Source: a virus
Virus record (IMG/VR): IMGVR_UViG_3300027784_000041
Location: 1-25,353 of that record
Length of the DNA: 25,353 nucleotides
Reading direction: 5' to 3' (one strand)
The position numbers and the translations under genes were made by a program. Positions 15,953-23,066 of the stretch are shown here, one piece after another; position 1 is the first letter of the stretch, and every line of letters starts with the position of its first letter. The notes below the pieces were generated by a model. That model was not told where the DNA came from, ran no database searches, and saw nothing but the letters and a program-made list of their open reading frames with translations.

Positions 15953-18496
15953 TTAACTACTTTCAGGGAACTCAGCTCCAGTAGGATGAATTACAAAATC
16001 TATAGGAATAAATTCTGCTGATCTTGTAGGTTTAATATGAACTTTACCTGGCATTCTATTCTGATCAATATCATAATCTGTTACTACTTCCTCATCCATC
16101 TGTACGAAGAAGTCATACAGCCCTCTTGCTCTTTTAATAGATTCAAGATAAGGCTCAACTAACCCTCTCCAAGAATTCCATGTAAATTCGTCATTCGGCT
16201 CAAAAACAACATACCTTGTAGATCCAGCAATAACTCTTCTCATAACTAGAAGTAACCTTCTCACATTAACTCTATCAAGAGCAGTAGGTTGTCTTTGAAG
16301 TGTTCTTTGCCCCCAGATAGTGATACCGTCTTGTGGGAAGTTAACTATAGGATTAACAGCATTTCCTCCAGAATACATAAAGTCTCTATCTCCCTGATTA
16401 GGACTAGTTTCAAGATCAAGAGCTCTGATTAAACGACCTCTTTTCAGTCCAGCAGGTGCAAACCACGGATAAGATACTCTATCGTTTCTAGCATATTGGG
16501 CAGCTGCATATCCACTAGGTGGTACCCATCTTTCAGTTCTCTCAAATTGATCTGCCATCTTCAACCACGGCCAGTACATAGTTCCGTAAGAACTATTTAA
16601 AGCCTGAGCAGGATCATCTTCCCCTTCTCCATCTCCATTATGCCATTCAACTACATCTTGAACGTCATATCCAAATGGAGGGTCTATAATTGCAATAGTA
16701 TCTCCTCTAGATTCAGCAATATCTAACATTTCAGTAGCTACAGTTGCTTTAGCTGACATGCCGGGAGCAATCAAGATATTAATTTCGTACCTTTCTACAT
16801 TTCTGAAAAATTGCATTCCTGTAGGAGGCTCCATATCTCCAACTATATCCCAATCTTCAAGATCTTCAGTTCCGTCTACTCCTCCTGTTAATACATAAGT
16901 TCCTTCTTCCAAAACAGTACCTGAACCATCAGATAAATCAACTGCTCTTACATGTCTAGATCCATCTAATTTATCTTCAAAGTAATCATCGCTTTCAGGA
17001 TCTAAATTAACTTCAAACTGTTCAGAATCTGTAGGAGTTACTACACTTATTTTATAAGGTTTATCTTGTTTATCTATTTCTTCAACTACAATTTCAAAAT
17101 CGTTAGCCCAAGTACCGGGAGTTTTAGCTTCAATTTCCATAATTTCAACAGGCTCATCTGATCCTCCTTCAAAATCAACTTCTTCTTCGTTATCTAAAGG
17201 ATCTTCTCCAGTACCAGTATCTTCGGCATTAAATTCTGGTAAATCATCAATTATTGGAGCAACTAAACTAACCTTATTAGCATCATCATCTAATACCACT
17301 TCGTCATTATCTATAGTTGAAGCCAAAGTAATAACTAATTCTGGGTCAGTAAAATCAACATTTACATCATAAGTATCAGGTTCAACTGCTCCTTCAAAGT
17401 CAGCAGTTTCTTCTGAATCTAATGCGTCTTCTCCAGTACCAGAATAATCAGCAGTAAAATCTGACAATTCGCTAATTTCGTCAGCTACTAGTTCAGCAGT
17501 ATTAGCGTCATCATCTAAAGCTATAGTATCTCCATCAAGTTCAGTTGCTAATTCAATAGTTAAAACTTCTGCGTCAAAACTAGCACTTAAATCAGTATCA
17601 TCTGGAACATCTGCTCCATCAAAGCTAACATTTTCTGCTGTATCTAACGATGCTGATCCATCACCAGAATAACTAGCGTCAAATTCTGGCAAACTGCTAA
17701 TTTCTGCTGCTACTAATTCTGCTGTATTATCTTCAGCAACAAGATTTTCTTCGTTATCAGTAGATAACTGCACTGTTAAAATTTCTGTAGCTTCATCAAA
17801 GCTAGCTTCTAAATCTTCTTCTGATCCTCCAGTTAATACTTCTACATTCCAATCGTTTGTATGCTCTCCCACTTCTTCAGCAGTTATTGTTACTTCTCCA
17901 TCAGTTTCTCCTTCATTAAGAACAGCAGTAGCATAATCTGCAGTTTCCCCTAAATTTTCAGGAGTTGTTACTTCAATAGTATAATTATTAGTATGATCTC
18001 CTATTTCATCTGAAGTAACTGTCACTGTCCCATTATCTCCACTGCCAATTTCAGCAGTAGCATACTCTACATTTTCCTCTAAACCAGTAGGAAATTCCAC
18101 TTTAACTACATAATCATTACCTTCTGTACCAAAATCAGCTACTTCAATATCTATTTGTCCATCATCTCCAGAACCTACAGTAGCTGTAGCATGTGCTGTT
18201 TCGTCTCCGTCAGTAACTATCACATCAGCATATTCTTCGTTTCCGTCAGTAACCCTTACGTACCACATCATATTACCTTCCTGTAAGAACTGTATAGCTC
18301 CATAAGTAGCTAGACACTCAGGAGTAGGATCTCCAAATGTTCTAATAAAATTATTTGGACTTGTTATCATTGTCGGTTCATTAACTGGACCCTTTGTAGC
18401 CCCTCCTACTATCCCCAAAGTAGATGTTGACGCTTGGGCTGCATAAGCACTAAAGTCTAATTCTCTTGTTTTTACACCAGGACTTAACATTACCAT
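15953..18496 (-). CDS. Tail sheath protein, gp18-like, with a large acidic repeat insertion
   Basis: An 847-aa sheath subunit; typical sheaths are about 390 to 660 residues. The N terminus 'LSPGVKTRELDFS' and 'STSTLGIVGGATKGPVNEP' is diagnostic, as is the C-terminal part: 'W-V-P-P-S-G-Y-A-A-A-Q-Y-A-R-N-D', 'P-W-F-A-P-A-G', 'I-W-G-Q-R-T-L', 'V-N-V-R-R-L-L-L', 'F-E-P-N-D', and the final 'P-T-R-S-A-E-F-I-P-I-D-F-V' strand involved in subunit linking. Residues about 101-449 are an inserted acidic region of two repeat types with only two Lys (132, 408) and no Arg. Residues 452-470 (EAKTPGTWANDFEIVVEE) return to the usual sheath fold. The start is ATG 18496; ATG 18490 is an alternative. The insertion probably lies on the outer surface of the tail. 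Confidence 0.95.
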   Translation of the reverse strand: MVMLSPGVKTRELDFSAYAAQASTSTLGIVGGATKGPVNEPTMITSPNNFIRTFGDPTPECLATYGAIQFLQEGNMMWYVRVTDGNEEYADVIVTDGDETAHATATVGSGDDGQIDIEVADFGTEGNDYVVKVEFPTGLEENVEYATAEIGSGDNGTVTVTSDEIGDHTNNYTIEVTTPENLGETADYATAVLNEGETDGEVTITAEEVGEHTNDWNVEVLTGGSEEDLEASFDEATEILTVQLSTDNEENLVAEDNTAELVAAEISSLPEFDASYSGDGSASLDTAENVSFDGADVPDDTDLSASFDAEVLTIELATELDGDTIALDDDANTAELVADEISELSDFTADYSGTGEDALDSEETADFEGAVEPDTYDVNVDFTDPELVITLASTIDNDEVVLDDDANKVSLVAPIIDDLPEFNAEDTGTGEDPLDNEEEVDFEGGSDEPVEIMEIEAKTPGTWANDFEIVVEEIDKQDKPYKISVVTPTDSEQFEVNLDPESDDYFEDKLDGSRHVRAVDLSDGSGTVLEEGTYVLTGGVDGTEDLEDWDIVGDMEPPTGMQFFRNVERYEINILIAPGMSAKATVATEMLDIAESRGDTIAIIDPPFGYDVQDVVEWHNGDGEGEDDPAQALNSSYGTMYWPWLKMADQFERTERWVPPSGYAAAQYARNDRVSYPWFAPAGLKRGRLIRALDLETSPNQGDRDFMYSGGNAVNPIVNFPQDGITIWGQRTLQRQPTALDRVNVRRLLLVMRRVIAGSTRYVVFEPNDEFTWNSWRGLVEPYLESIKRARGLYDFFVQMDEEVVTDYDIDQNRMPGKVHIKPTRSAEFIPIDFVIHPTGAEFPESS
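17150..18190 (-). repeat. Two-type repeat array in the tail sheath
   Basis: Type A, period about 43 residues, starts at 103 (ATATVGSGDDG), 146 (ATAEIGSGDNG) and 189 (ATAVLNEGETDG). Each copy has 'T-x-x-N-D/N-Y/W-x-V/I-x-V' later on. Type B, period about 73-75, covers about 229-300, 301-374 and 375-449. Each has 'L-x-A-x-F-D', 'L-D-D-D-A-N-T-A-E-L-V-A-x-E-I-S', 'Y-S-G-T-G-E-D-x-L-D' and 'F-E/D-G-A'. One type B copy (301-374) has about 25 Asp/Glu in 74 residues by my count and no Lys or Arg. Confidence 0.85.
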
Positions 18497-18528
18497 TTAG
18501 TAAAGCACCTCCTATTTTATATTAAATA

Positions 18529-18705
18529 TTATTTTAATCTTTCCACTCTAATTTGTCTTCTGGATTCTAACTTTTTCATATTCTTAGTTATTTTATCCGA
18601 TTTAATTGATTTCTTAGGATTCAAAAACTTTCTAACCTTTTTGCCGTTTATTACCACATCTACAGGAATCTCTTGATTTAACATATTCCTAACTTTATAA
18701 ACCAT
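18529..18705 (-). CDS. Nested in-frame product: 58-aa C-terminal domain from internal start
   Basis: The in-frame ATG at 18705 (codon 72 of the 129-aa gene) follows AGGAGGTG at 18714-18721, with 10 bases between GGAGG and ATG. This site is as strong as those of the main genes. Translation from here would give 58 residues containing only the basic domain, without zinc finger or acidic linker. Many phages encode a free small protein of this type before the sheath, so the 129-aa form may be a later fusion that kept the old start. The alternative is that the bases only encode I-G-G-V-R-K in the linker and are not used. Confidence 0.45.
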   Translation of the reverse strand: MVYKVRNMLNQEIPVDVVINGKKVRKFLNPKKSIKSDKITKNMKKLESRRQIRVERLK

Positions 18706-18918
18706 TTTACGGACACCTCCTATTTCTTCTTGATTTTCTTCTTCCATACTTTCTACGTCATCTTGATCAGCATTACCTCCTGTAGAATCAGCTGTTAATT
18801 TAGTTTCTGGATATTCTTTTAAAAGTTTTTCTTTACTAATCCCATGAGTGGCAGTTACATGAGTCATTAATCTTACATATTTTTTACCACAAATAGGACA
18901 TTCCACTTTATCTTTCAA
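18529..18918 (-). CDS. Zinc-finger protein fused by an acidic linker to a small basic domain
   Basis: A 129-aa protein. The start is TTG 18918, with GGAGG 8 bases upstream; the nearby ATG at 18922 gives only a 4-codon frame (M-I-E-R-stop). Residues 5-27 form a C2H2-type finger (Cys7, Cys10, His20, His25) in 'C-P-I-C-G-K-K-Y-V-R-L-M-T-H'. Residues 43-68 are an acidic linker. Residues 72-129 are a compact basic domain ('VRNMLNQEIPVDVVINGKK', then 'LNPKKSIKSDKITKNMKKLESR') resembling small proteins often found just upstream of sheath genes. An internal ATG at codon 72 has its own strong ribosome binding site, so two products are likely. The role in sheath assembly or regulation is unknown. Confidence 0.75.
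   Translation of the reverse strand: MKDKVECPICGKKYVRLMTHVTATHGISKEKLLKEYPETKLTADSTGGNADQDDVESMEEENQEEIGGVRKMVYKVRNMLNQEIPVDVVINGKKVRKFLNPKKSIKSDKITKNMKKLESRRQIRVERLK
18714..18721 (-). promoter_or_regulatory. Internal ribosome binding site AGGAGGTG
   Basis: The minus strand reads AGGAGGTG here, inside the 129-aa zinc-finger gene and just upstream of in-frame ATG 18705. It is a near-perfect Shine-Dalgarno sequence at workable spacing. Confidence 0.55.
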
Positions 18919-18954
18919 TCATAATTCCTCCTCTCACTCTCAACAAAATGCAGA

Positions 18955-19866
18955 TCAATCCTGCAATATAATTTCCCAATCAACATCTAATACAGTTTTA
19001 ACATCTTTATGCTGAATTAATCTTGCATTGTCTATATAAAAAGGAAAAGTTAATCTGTATATTCTACCTAAATCCTCAAAAGACATTATATCTGAGTTAT
19101 CTTGTAAATCTTGATCAATAACTATAGTTTTTCTATAGGTAGGAATTTTTTCAGTATTAAAAACTCCAACAGCATCCTCCCAATCAATTTCATTATAGTT
19201 TCCTAAGTCATCTATCATATTATCTCTTACAAATTCAACACTATCAACCCACTCATCCTCTTCTACTCCAATACAATCAGGGACATCCCATCTATAAGCT
19301 ATTTTATCGTTAATTGTAATAATGTTTAAAAATTTGTAATATGAATAGACAGAATAATCTTCAAATTGTTCCTCATATTCAATATTATCTTCCAAATAAT
19401 CAACATCTTCTTCAGCAATTTTATCTGTCAAATAATAAATATAGGAGGTAAGATGATCAGGAGTATCTTCTGACTTAACAATAGGAGCAATAACTTCTAC
19501 AGCAGGGTCGTTAGTTACCCAAAAAAGAATTTCCTCTAATAATTTATCTACATTCCTTTGATTTTTCGACCATAAATCTAGTTGGTAATCAATTCTGAGA
19601 GGAATCATTTTCTCCATAGTTACTTCTCTAGCATAATTTTCATATTTAACTTTTCTCCCCCTCATTCTTGAATGCATATCAAACTGTGCCATTTGTAATG
19701 TATAGTTTTCTCGATAAATAGACAGTAAAGGAAAAGTGACTTCGCCTTTTTTTGGAGGAATTTCAGCACATCTCTGAAAAGCCCTATCAGTAGGAGATAA
19801 AACAGTATTTTTAAACGCACTTTTAAATTTATACAGCAAACCGTCATCATAATGATAAACACTCAA
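18955..19866 (-). CDS. Tail terminator / sheath-stabilising protein, gp15-like
   Basis: A 303-aa protein similar in layout to T4 gp15, which caps the tail tube and sheath and makes the contact with the neck. Features: an N-terminal 'L-Y-K-F-K-S-A-F' segment; 'P-P-K-K-G-E-V-T-F-P-L-L-S-I-Y-R' (residues 37-52); then 'M-I-P-L-R-I-D-Y-Q-L-D-L-W-S-K-N' with 'V-D-K-L-L-E-E-I-L-F-W' (87-117), which matches the gp15 pattern of a Y-x-L-x-I-x-T/S-R/K stretch followed by an amphipathic helix. The C-terminal half is acidic. The start is TTG 19866 after a GGAGGAGAG site. Its position between the gp10-like gene and the sheath supports the call. Identification is by motif layout only. Confidence 0.7.
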   Translation of the reverse strand: MSVYHYDDGLLYKFKSAFKNTVLSPTDRAFQRCAEIPPKKGEVTFPLLSIYRENYTLQMAQFDMHSRMRGRKVKYENYAREVTMEKMIPLRIDYQLDLWSKNQRNVDKLLEEILFWVTNDPAVEVIAPIVKSEDTPDHLTSYIYYLTDKIAEEDVDYLEDNIEYEEQFEDYSVYSYYKFLNIITINDKIAYRWDVPDCIGVEEDEWVDSVEFVRDNMIDDLGNYNEIDWEDAVGVFNTEKIPTYRKTIVIDQDLQDNSDIMSFEDLGRIYRLTFPFYIDNARLIQHKDVKTVLDVDWEIILQD

Positions 19867-19897
19867 ATTCTATCTCTCCTCCTTCATTTTACATAAA

Positions 19898-20434
19898 TCA
19901 ATAAGATTCTGCGTGGAGGTCTATACCCACTTCTGATGCGTATCTCCTCCAAAATCTTCTAATATGTCTTGATATATATCTTTGTAAAGGCCTAAAAAGA
20001 GGACGTGGGGGCATTTTAGATGTTCCATACTCCATATACCGACAAACTTTATACACAGGCACATTAGTATCTGGATATCTTAAATATTTGTCTATACCAA
20101 CAACCCACTTATCTTCTTCTCTCCAATATGTGATAGACTTTTTCAAAAGACCTGTTCTTTCCCAAATCCTAGTAGAAAAACTCTTTTTCTTTTTATATTC
20201 AAAATAAGTTACACTTAAATCATCCCAATTATAATGAAATCTTTGAGTTTCAATTGCTCTAACTAACTCGCCAGAATAAACATCAGCAATATGTTCAGCA
20301 AAGCTACTCATATGATGGGTTAAATCAGGAAAATCTCTAGGAATAAATATCTTACCCGGTCTCCACTCATAAGGAGTTTCTCTACTAGGATCTCCTTCAG
20401 TAGGTTGTATATATACAAACATTGGATTAGGCAA
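19898..20434 (-). CDS. HK97 gp10-like tail completion / head-tail joining protein
   Basis: A 178-aa protein. GTG 20443 would give three more residues, but the AAGGTG site overlaps that GTG and lies 8 bases from TTG 20434, so I prefer the latter. Features: 'F-A-E-H-I-A-D-V' helix, 'W-E-R-T-G-L-L-K-K-S-I-T-Y' (the 'TG.Lr.Si' element of HK97 gp10-like proteins), then 'Y-M-E-Y-G-T-S-K-M-P-P-R-P-L-F-R-P-L' (about residues 133-150), the hallmark 'E-[YF]-G-T-x-x-x-x-P-R-P-F' segment. A basic helix ends the protein. Proteins of this family sit at the head-tail interface and act in tail completion. Gene order just before a gp15-like gene is consistent. Confidence 0.75.
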   Translation of the reverse strand: MPNPMFVYIQPTEGDPSRETPYEWRPGKIFIPRDFPDLTHHMSSFAEHIADVYSGELVRAIETQRFHYNWDDLSVTYFEYKKKKSFSTRIWERTGLLKKSITYWREEDKWVVGIDKYLRYPDTNVPVYKVCRYMEYGTSKMPPRPLFRPLQRYISRHIRRFWRRYASEVGIDLHAESY

Positions 20435-20447
20435 TATAATCACACCT

Positions 20448-20777
20448 TCAATCTTTATCTTTAAACAAATCTAATAATACCTGAGCCTCTCTTTTTATTT
20501 CCTTCAAATCAGATTCGTCTATATCCCCAGATTCAATTCCTTCATTTGATATTTCAATAATCTTAAATAATGAATTTTTCCCACTTTCAATTAAGGCTTT
20601 CTTATTTCTTTCCTGTAATCTTCTTAAACTATCTTTTTTTCTTTTATACAGAGTTGAATCTGCAACTTTAGTTTTCTTAATATGTCCTTTATCTCCATCT
20701 TCACTGTTATTTTTACTTGACTTTTTATTCTTAAATTTATTTCTGTACACATTAATAGTTTTTCTTGGATCAGTCAC
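20448..20777 (-). CDS. Small basic protein of the head-tail joining region
   Basis: A 109-aa protein. GTG 20777 is the better start because GAGGTGG lies 5 bases upstream; GTG 20792 has no ribosome binding site. The N-terminal half is very basic and probably disordered (RKTINVYRNKFKNKKSSKNN, then KKTKVADSTLYKRKKDSLRRL). The C-terminal half is helical and acidic (ESDLKEIKREAQVLLDLF). I recognise no family. A DNA- or RNA-contacting or assembly role in the neck region is possible from charge alone. It is tightly packed between two structural genes. Confidence 0.5.
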   Translation of the reverse strand: MTDPRKTINVYRNKFKNKKSSKNNSEDGDKGHIKKTKVADSTLYKRKKDSLRRLQERNKKALIESGKNSLFKIIEISNEGIESGDIDESDLKEIKREAQVLLDLFKDKD

Positions 20778-20797
20778 TATACCACCTCTCACCCTAA

Positions 20798-21349
20798 CTA
20801 TTTAAACTCTTCTATAAAAAATTTAAACCTCTTCCTCACATTTCTAACTCCTTGTTTTAATGACTTCTTAGCCATCTCTTCGTCCTCAGCATATTCTTCA
20901 ACTATTTTATTCAATTCAGAGAATAAAGAACCATCTGAAAGAGATAGGAAGCCTAATTCCTCTTCTAAAGCAGTTATAATATAATACTCCCAAAATTTAT
21001 CGTTTTCTAAATCAGAAGCATCATCAATCTCCAATAAATGTTTTCGTTCTTCTAAAGCTTCTTTTTCTAATTCAGATGTTTTCTCTTCTAAATTATCATT
21101 ATCTTCCTCAGAACTCTTGTTTAAATCTTCGTTTTCCTTAGCTTCATTAAATTTATTTTTACTATTATATAACCTTTCTAGTATGTTTATCTCTTTTTCA
21201 GCGTCAACATTTGAAGGATTAATTTTAGAGTTAGAAGAAACATTTTCTTTAGGAGCAACCTCTTCTGAATTTTGTCTTTTTTCTTTAAACTTATCTAAGA
21301 TGCCAATTTCACGCTTAGCTTCAACATTTTTGGGCTTTTTCTTAGGCAT
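20798..21349 (-). CDS. Charged helical protein with a duplicated short motif
   Basis: A 183-aa protein starting at ATG 21349, three bases after the stop of the preceding gene. Its N-terminal 70 residues hold two copies of a 14-residue motif: NVEAKREIGILDKF (8-21) and NVDAEKEINILERL (47-60), 39 residues apart. The middle is acidic and low in complexity (about 65-110). The C-terminal part is helical ('F-W-E-Y-Y-I-I-T-A-L-E-E-E-L') and ends with a basic segment (VRNVRKRFKFFIEEFK). I recognise no family. Paired short motifs in a disordered tail suggest docking to a repeated partner such as a portal or capsid ring; that is inference. Confidence 0.5.
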   Translation of the reverse strand: MPKKKPKNVEAKREIGILDKFKEKRQNSEEVAPKENVSSNSKINPSNVDAEKEINILERLYNSKNKFNEAKENEDLNKSSEEDNDNLEEKTSELEKEALEERKHLLEIDDASDLENDKFWEYYIITALEEELGFLSLSDGSLFSELNKIVEEYAEDEEMAKKSLKQGVRNVRKRFKFFIEEFK

Positions 21350-21352
21350 TCT

Positions 21353-21895
21353 TTAAACACACTCCTCCTTAACTCTCAAGATATTATAATTAGCCTCCTG
21401 ATTTTCTTTACCAATATCCTCCTCTATATGATCATATCTATAAGGTGTCAATTTACATACCCAAACATAATAAGGTGTCTTTGCTATATCTGAGATTAAA
21501 TATTGATCTTCTTCAAATTCTTCAATCATCTGAGTCTCTACTTTAATAATAGATTCTCGCATAACTTTTAAATATTCAGGATACTCTTCAGGTTTTACAA
21601 ACTCTTCATCTCTAATTGACTTGATTGATCCTATATAAGCTACAAGAGGTAATATATCATCTTCTTCTTTATACCAATTTAATTTTTCCAACATTCTTCG
21701 ATCAGGTCTTTGATCGAGAATTATATCAATCTCTAATCCTTCTTCATAACTATCAATTTCAGGATCATGATAAATATTTCTATCTACTTCTGTTGGAAGA
21801 ACTAATGTTACTTCTGTACCTTTCATATAGGCTGCTTCAATGAAGAATTTTCTTTGAAGATCCCTCTCTTTCTTAATAGGATCTAAAAAACCCAT
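21353..21895 (-). CDS. Neck / head-completion-like structural protein
   Basis: A 180-aa protein starting at ATG 21895 after GTAGGTGATTAG. The layout 'G-T-E-V-T-L-V-L-P' early, then 'E-I-D-I-I-L-D-Q-R-P-D-R-R-M-L-E-K-L-N-W-Y' (about 55-75), 'L-P-L-V-A-Y-I-G-S-I' (82-91) and a C-terminal 'Y-Y-V-W-V-C-K-L-T-P-Y-R-Y' strand resembles a family I know from the neck region of large low-GC myophages ('vifde.P~~~~l~~lgW~~e~~~~p~iayi'). In those phages it lies a few genes before the sheath. I infer a neck or head-tail connector role. The family name is not certain. Confidence 0.55.
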   Translation of the reverse strand: MGFLDPIKKERDLQRKFFIEAAYMKGTEVTLVLPTEVDRNIYHDPEIDSYEEGLEIDIILDQRPDRRMLEKLNWYKEEDDILPLVAYIGSIKSIRDEEFVKPEEYPEYLKVMRESIIKVETQMIEEFEEDQYLISDIAKTPYYVWVCKLTPYRYDHIEEDIGKENQEANYNILRVKEECV

Positions 21896-21922
21896 CTAAT
21901 CACCTACTTCAATAACAATATT

Positions 21923-22669
21923 TTAAGCTCCTTTAGGGATTAAATTATAATCTTTTAAAACATCTTTAACTGATTCTGGATCCGATGCGTTAATATTATT
22001 TAAATCATCTATTAACGACCTGATAGCAGGTGCTGGAATATGTTGCATATCCCTATAATATACAGGAACACCTAACTCATCAGCTATCTCATAAATAATA
22101 TTGTAATAATCAGATGTATATTCAATATTTGTTAATTCATTAACCTTACTTTCTAATTGCTCAACTAACCTCTTATCGTTACTAGATTCAATCAAAACAT
22201 CTTCAAAACAATAGGGACAAGTATATATCCTTTCTGATAATGATTCAGTAGCTTTAAACTCTTTTCTACACTCAGGACATTCATATACAGACAACTTTAC
22301 AGATGATCTTCCTCCTTTTTTCACAGATTCTTCTATTTCTCTAATACCTCTAACATTTATATCGTGCATTCTAGCTATATATTCAAAAACTTCTTGAGCC
22401 TCCTGCTGACTCATTGCTCTAACGACATTTTCCAATAATAATTCTGCATTATTAACAAAAATTCTATCCAAAACATCATCTAAAATATCGTATCTATCTC
22501 TACGTCCTATTTCAATATCTAATGCTTCATTTGATCCTTCCATTCTAAGAACATACTCAAATATATCTCTAGCTTCATCTCCTGAAAGAGCACCTACAAC
22601 TTCTACCAATAAATCTTCTGCACTACGAAATTTCATAAGCATATCTTCCATCCAATCTAACCTTTTCAT
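21923..22669 (-). CDS. Zinc-ribbon protein with a duplicated helical unit
   Basis: A 248-aa protein. I choose ATG 22669, which has GGAGG 8 bases upstream; TTG 22684 would place that site inside the gene. Residues 20-43 (starting LLVEVVGALSGDEA) and 78-101 (starting LLLENVVRAMSQQEA) are two copies of the same helical unit ending 'IFEYVLRM' / 'VFEYIARM'. A zinc ribbon follows: Cys131, Cys134 (C-P-E-C) and Cys151, Cys154 (C-P-Y-C). The C-terminal 80 residues are helical with 'G-V-P-V-Y-Y-R-D'. I do not recognise a named family. Context suggests a structural or assembly role at the head-tail junction. Confidence 0.6.
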   Translation of the reverse strand: MKRLDWMEDMLMKFRSAEDLLVEVVGALSGDEARDIFEYVLRMEGSNEALDIEIGRRDRYDILDDVLDRIFVNNAELLLENVVRAMSQQEAQEVFEYIARMHDINVRGIREIEESVKKGGRSSVKLSVYECPECRKEFKATESLSERIYTCPYCFEDVLIESSNDKRLVEQLESKVNELTNIEYTSDYYNIIYEIADELGVPVYYRDMQHIPAPAIRSLIDDLNNINASDPESVKDVLKDYNLIPKGA

Positions 22670-22695
22670 ATCTTCCACCTCCAAAAATATTTAAA

Positions 22696-23061
22696 TTACT
22701 GTGTTAAATCGTCATAATGAGTTAAATCTCTATCTGACTCTTTCACTATATATTCTTTAAATCTTTTACTAAAAACTCGTGGCTCTACTTTAGCAAATTG
22801 TATTTGCTCATGACCAAATTCTTCATAGATAAACCCTAATATCACATAAGGATAATCATAATAAACTTCTACTTTATCATATTCAGTATCTCTAATTATA
22901 TCTTTATCTATTAATCTGGCTAAGATATTTGCTCCATCCAAATGTATGGCAAACTCTATTATATCAATAGTAGTAATTTTATCATCATCAGAAACACTGG
23001 TATCCAATCTTTGAAAAACCCTCTCATGAAACTTTTTAATCGTCTCATCTATTCTCTTCAA
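22696..23061 (-). CDS. Uncharacterised protein of the head-tail joining region
   Basis: About 121 residues. The start is ambiguous: GTG 23070 and ATG 23067 overlap the previous stop codon (TGATG arrangement), while TTG 23061 has GAGG 8 bases upstream and is my choice. The sequence starts 'KRIDETIKKFHERVFQRL', has a 'T-I-D-I-I-E-F-A-I-H-L-D-G-A' helix and a 'V-E-V-Y-Y-D-Y-P-Y-V-I-L-G-F-I' strand region, and ends 'DRDLTHYDDLTQ'. No known motif is visible. The overlap with the SWIM gene implies coupled translation and a shared pathway. Confidence 0.5.
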   Translation of the reverse strand: MKRIDETIKKFHERVFQRLDTSVSDDDKITTIDIIEFAIHLDGANILARLIDKDIIRDTEYDKVEVYYDYPYVILGFIYEEFGHEQIQFAKVEPRVFSKRFKEYIVKESDRDLTHYDDLTQ

Positions 23062-23066
23062 GCACA

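Noticed and set aside
6490-18496. The cluster as an extracellular contractile injection system (tailocin or PVC/Afp-like) and not a phage
   Set aside because: The tail set alone would allow this, but the upstream head-tail joining genes (HK97 gp10-like, neck-like) and the long tape measure with a lysozyme-like domain favour a phage, and I see no AAA+ ATPase gene typical of those systems. Capsid genes outside the window would settle it.
19662-19862. Minus-strand 66-aa frame inside the gp15-like gene
   Set aside because: It overlaps the strongly supported 303-aa frame almost fully and has a Cys/Leu/Ile-rich composition with no binding site; it is a frame shadow.
22669-22684. TTG 22684 as the start of the zinc-ribbon gene
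   Set aside because: The GGAGGTGG binding site lies between that TTG and ATG 22669, so the ATG is the natural start.
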